DNA from: Mycobacterium sp. JS623
Lineage (GTDB): Bacteria > Actinomycetota > Actinomycetes > Mycobacteriales > Mycobacteriaceae
Reading direction: 5' to 3'
DNA length: 64,000 bases
Assembly (NCBI RefSeq): GCF_000328565.1
Contig: NC_019957.1
Location: forward strand, 330,148 to 394,147
Part shown: positions 61,719 to 64,000 of the stretch, in pieces
Layout of the letters: each line of letters opens with the position of its first letter
Position numbering within the stretch: position 1 is the stretch's first letter
Position numbers and translations under genes: made by a program
Notes under the pieces: model-generated
Databases searched by the model: none
What the model was told of the DNA's origin: nothing
Seen by the model: only the letters and a program-made list of their open reading frames with translations

Positions 61719-62722
61719 CGAGCTCATCCACCCGAACACCAATCTCTGCTTCAGCCCAGGACGGCGGCCACGCCGGTTCACCTGGCGCACAGACGGTTTC
61801 AGTAGTGGTGGCGGCCCACAGCGAAGACCGCTGGCCCGGGATCGTCAATGCCATCAAGGGGGCGCAGGCGCAGATCCCCCCTCCGCTAGAAGTAATCCTG
61901 GTCGTCGATCACAATCCCGCTCTCGCGCAACGAGCCCGAACCGAGATCAGCGGTGTCACTACGGTCGAGAACACGGACACAAGAGGCGCGTCGACTACTC
62001 GCAACATCGGAGTCGAGAACAGTGCCGGCGAGATCATTGTGTTCCTCGACGACGACCAGACTCCGATCCGGTCGGACTGGATCAGCATGCTGTGCCGGCA
62101 CTTCGACGATCCGCTGGTCCTGGGCGTCGGCGGCGGTTTGGTGCCGGATTGGCCGGATGACATACGGCCGCAATGGTTTCCCGGCGAGTTCGACTGGGTG
62201 ATCAGCACGTCGTATATCGGCATGCCGGAAACGGTCGCGCCGATTCGGAACGTGTGGGGTGGCAACACCGCAATTCGCCGATCCGTCTTTCTCTCGGTCG
62301 GCGGCTTCCGCTCCGGGTTCGGGAAGGTGGGCCATGTCTCGCGTCCGGAAGACACGGACCTATGTCTGCGGATCAAGAAGGCTCATCCGTCGGGGGTCTG
62401 GCTCTATGATCCGGACGCCGAAGTCTTGCATCTGGTTCCGCCGCAACGAAGTACCCGCAAGTATTTTCTCAGGCGATGCTGGCAAGAGGGCCGCGGGAAG
62501 GCGGCGCTGGTGCAGCTCGTCGGACCGGACGGCATCGAGTCGGAGCGGGATTACACAACCAAGGTGCTGCCGCGGGGTTTGCGCCGCGAACTGCGGACGG
62601 CGTTTCGCAGCCGTGACGTCGCGGCACTGGATCGTTGTGGCGCAATCGTTATCGGATTCGGCACTACCGCTGCCGGTTGGGTTGCCGAGGTTGCAGCCAT
62701 CGCCGCCAGTCGCGCGCGATGA
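61715..62722 (+). CDS. Family 2 glycosyltransferase (second)
   Basis: 335 residues, overlapping the flippase stop (ATGA). An N-terminal low-complexity stretch of about 25 residues precedes the GT-A fold: VSVVVAAHSEDRWPGIVNAI, LEVILVVDHNPALAQRA, EIIVFLDDDQTPIRSDWISM (the DDD metal motif), WGGNTAIRRSVFLSVGGFRS (acceptor site), and HVSRPEDTDLCLRIKKAHPS (catalytic ED base region). Inverting transferase for a nucleotide sugar; donor unknown. Confidence 0.9.
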   Translation: MTSSSTRTPISASAQDGGHAGSPGAQTVSVVVAAHSEDRWPGIVNAIKGAQAQIPPPLEVILVVDHNPALAQRARTEISGVTTVENTDTRGASTTRNIGVENSAGEIIVFLDDDQTPIRSDWISMLCRHFDDPLVLGVGGGLVPDWPDDIRPQWFPGEFDWVISTSYIGMPETVAPIRNVWGGNTAIRRSVFLSVGGFRSGFGKVGHVSRPEDTDLCLRIKKAHPSGVWLYDPDAEVLHLVPPQRSTRKYFLRRCWQEGRGKAALVQLVGPDGIESERDYTTKVLPRGLRRELRTAFRSRDVAALDRCGAIVIGFGTTAAGWVAEVAAIAASRAR

Positions 62723-63990
62723 TTCGCCTTCCGACGTGGGCGAATGGCAGCGATCGCCTGCTCGCCGGCACCCGCTTCATCGGCGGCTTCGGTGAATTTT
62801 CTGACGTGCCGTCTCACTCGGAGCTCAGCGAAGCGCTGCAAACGATCCTACGAGCAGGCCCGCAAACACGGATTGGACTGGAACCGCGGAGGACTCGGCG
62901 AATCTGGAGCAGAAGGGGAACCGCACCGGTGGTGTCCGCACTACCCGATGACGTCGCCGAGGGCAACCTTGCGGGGATGTTGGAGTTTGTGCGCCGACGG
63001 CCGGGGCCGACTCCTCCCTTCACGGTGTTCACCTCCCGAAATCACGTCGTCTTCGACATCGACCACGGGCTGGGGGACGGCCGGTTCGCGATGGAATTGC
63101 TGGAGGCGGTCTTCGATCTCGTCAGCGGAAACCGGCATGCGTGGGTTGAAAAGCGCACTACACCAATGGCGTTGCCACGGGCGGTAATCACAACATTCGG
63201 CCGCCACCCTAGTCGGGCACTGATGGCAGTTCGCAGGGCAGCTAAGTTGCGATACGCCGCCCAGGATGACCAGGGTTCTGATGCGAGACAGCACGTTCCA
63301 TGGGCATCGTCGCTGGCCGTACGGATCGTCCATGTCGATGCGGCCACCGAGGAGCAGGTGGAGAATTGGCGTCGGTCGCATCCTGACACACCCGGCAGCG
63401 CCGCGGTTTGGCTCTACGTGGTGCGCAAGGCGCTGCGGGCCGTCGGCATTCCCGTCCGGGAGCGTGCTCTCGTAGCCTTCGATTCACGACGCTATTTGGC
63501 GCAGCGACACGCGGTCAAAGGAAACTTCATCGTCGGACTCTCATTCCCTATCGCCGCCGACGAACCACCTGAGGAGATCGATGACCAGATTCGCGGCCTC
63601 ATTGACGCCGGCGTTCCGTTGGCGGCTCAGGCTGCGATCGGGATCCGATCACTGATCGGTGGTGGCGGTGAAACGGTCATGCCAACTGCTAGGAAAACAC
63701 ATGCACCCGCAGACATCATGTTTACCGACCTCGGTCGCATTCCGTATCTTGACAACGCGCCCTGGCAAGATCCCGAGAAGCGCACGATTACCGCTCTGAT
63801 AGACCCTGCCGGTCCGCATAGCCTGACCATCCTCAACGGGCGGGTGAAATCTGTACGCGATATCGCTATAACCTTCCACGACAATGTATTTGACGGGGCG
63901 CTCATCGACGATGCTGCCAGGCTCATGACCAATCCGATGCAGTTCCTGGACTTCGTAGGCTCGGATGGAAACGCCAACTCACATGCTTAA
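62719..63990 (+). CDS. Condensation/acyltransferase-superfamily protein (HxxxDG)
   Basis: 423 residues from ATG 62719, overlapping the GT2 stop (ATGA). HVVFDIDHGLGDGRFAMELL carries the HxxxDG active site of the condensation/PapA/WES acyltransferase superfamily. NFIVGLSFPIAADEPPEEID lies near the place of the second structural motif. A C-terminal block IMFTDLGRIPYLDNAPW resembles the DFGW-like segment in shape only. In mycobacteria PapA enzymes acylate glycolipids, so acylation of the operon's glycan or glycolipid is a plausible role. Confidence 0.75.
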   Translation: MIRLPTWANGSDRLLAGTRFIGGFGEFSDVPSHSELSEALQTILRAGPQTRIGLEPRRTRRIWSRRGTAPVVSALPDDVAEGNLAGMLEFVRRRPGPTPPFTVFTSRNHVVFDIDHGLGDGRFAMELLEAVFDLVSGNRHAWVEKRTTPMALPRAVITTFGRHPSRALMAVRRAAKLRYAAQDDQGSDARQHVPWASSLAVRIVHVDAATEEQVENWRRSHPDTPGSAAVWLYVVRKALRAVGIPVRERALVAFDSRRYLAQRHAVKGNFIVGLSFPIAADEPPEEIDDQIRGLIDAGVPLAAQAAIGIRSLIGGGGETVMPTARKTHAPADIMFTDLGRIPYLDNAPWQDPEKRTITALIDPAGPHSLTILNGRVKSVRDIAITFHDNVFDGALIDDAARLMTNPMQFLDFVGSDGNANSHA

Positions 63991-64000
63991 CGAGAAATCG
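63983..64000 (+). CDS. Possible start of a next operon gene (only 6 codons visible)
   Basis: ATG 63983 overlaps the stop of the acyltransferase gene and the frame is open to the window end (MLNEKS). The overlap style fits this operon, but six codons are too few to identify a product. Confidence 0.35.

Noticed and set aside
1..64000. CRISPR array, rRNA operon or insertion-sequence transposase
   Set aside because: No regularly spaced short repeats, no rRNA-like sequence and no DDE or IS200/IS110-type transposase motif found on either strand.

Overview
The window is high-GC actinobacterial DNA, and its gene content is that of a mycobacterium, probably slow-growing. Recognisable mycobacterial families include a fused ECF-transporter ATPase with its T component (Rv2326c/Rv2325c type), a trans-acting enoyl reductase, a cyclase/NB-ARC/LuxR regulator of the Rv0386 type, two Rv1900c-like hydrolase-cyclase fusions, a mycobacterial P450, an EccA-like AAA ATPase and small secreted proteins with AHA/ANA-type cleavage sites. 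I saw no rRNA, convincing tRNA, IS element or CRISPR array.

Layout. 1-6.1 kb: the 5' part of a secreted YVTN beta-propeller gene, then debris (a 5'-truncated VirD4-like coupling protein, a conjugation-type ATPase fragment, a cyclase C-terminal fragment) around two intact genes, a papain-like protease and a COG4705 membrane protein. 6.5-16.6 kb: a P450 divergent from a large cyclase/LuxR regulator, a deaminase, a two-component system with a small secreted protein, and an FHA-PP2C phosphatase gene carrying a frameshift. 16.6-20.5 kb: a decayed LysR gene, a small cysteine-containing protein, the intact coupling protein, and a toxin-antitoxin-like pair with a palindromic operator. 20.7-28.3 kb: DUF4331 protein, EamA exporter, CGNR regulator, ECF transporter, enoyl reductase, with two more gene remnants. 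28.3-37.5 kb: two divergent operons of little-known genes combining a polyprenyl diphosphate synthase, an FAD desaturase-like enzyme and a cyclase/ATPase regulator, followed immediately by a large serine recombinase. 39.4-45.4 kb: a secreted protein, tandem hydrolase-cyclase paralogues and three unknown genes. 45.8-55.7 kb: a tightly packed T4SS-like operon (small membrane proteins, TcpC-like, PrgI-like, VirB4-like, VirB6/TrbL-like) ending in an EccA-type ATPase. 56.6-64 kb: a polysaccharide or glycolipid assembly operon (two GT2 enzymes, a GT-C-like membrane protein, a DUF1616 protein, a flippase, an HxxxDG acyltransferase).

How it fits together. The conjugation-type genes are split: the channel operon lies at 46-56 kb and the intact coupling ATPase at 18 kb, with a truncated duplicate at 1.7 kb. 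No relaxase is visible, so the system is either a domesticated secretion machine or a broken mobile element. The T4SS operon, the coupling protein and the tandem cyclases share a leaderless promoter layout (TANNNT, 6-7 bases, then the start codon). The most novel-looking loci are the T4SS operon with its EccA-like ATPase and the 28.3-37.5 kb isoprenoid/FAD/cyclase divergon. The many C-terminal gene remnants suggest repeated insertion and deletion in this region.
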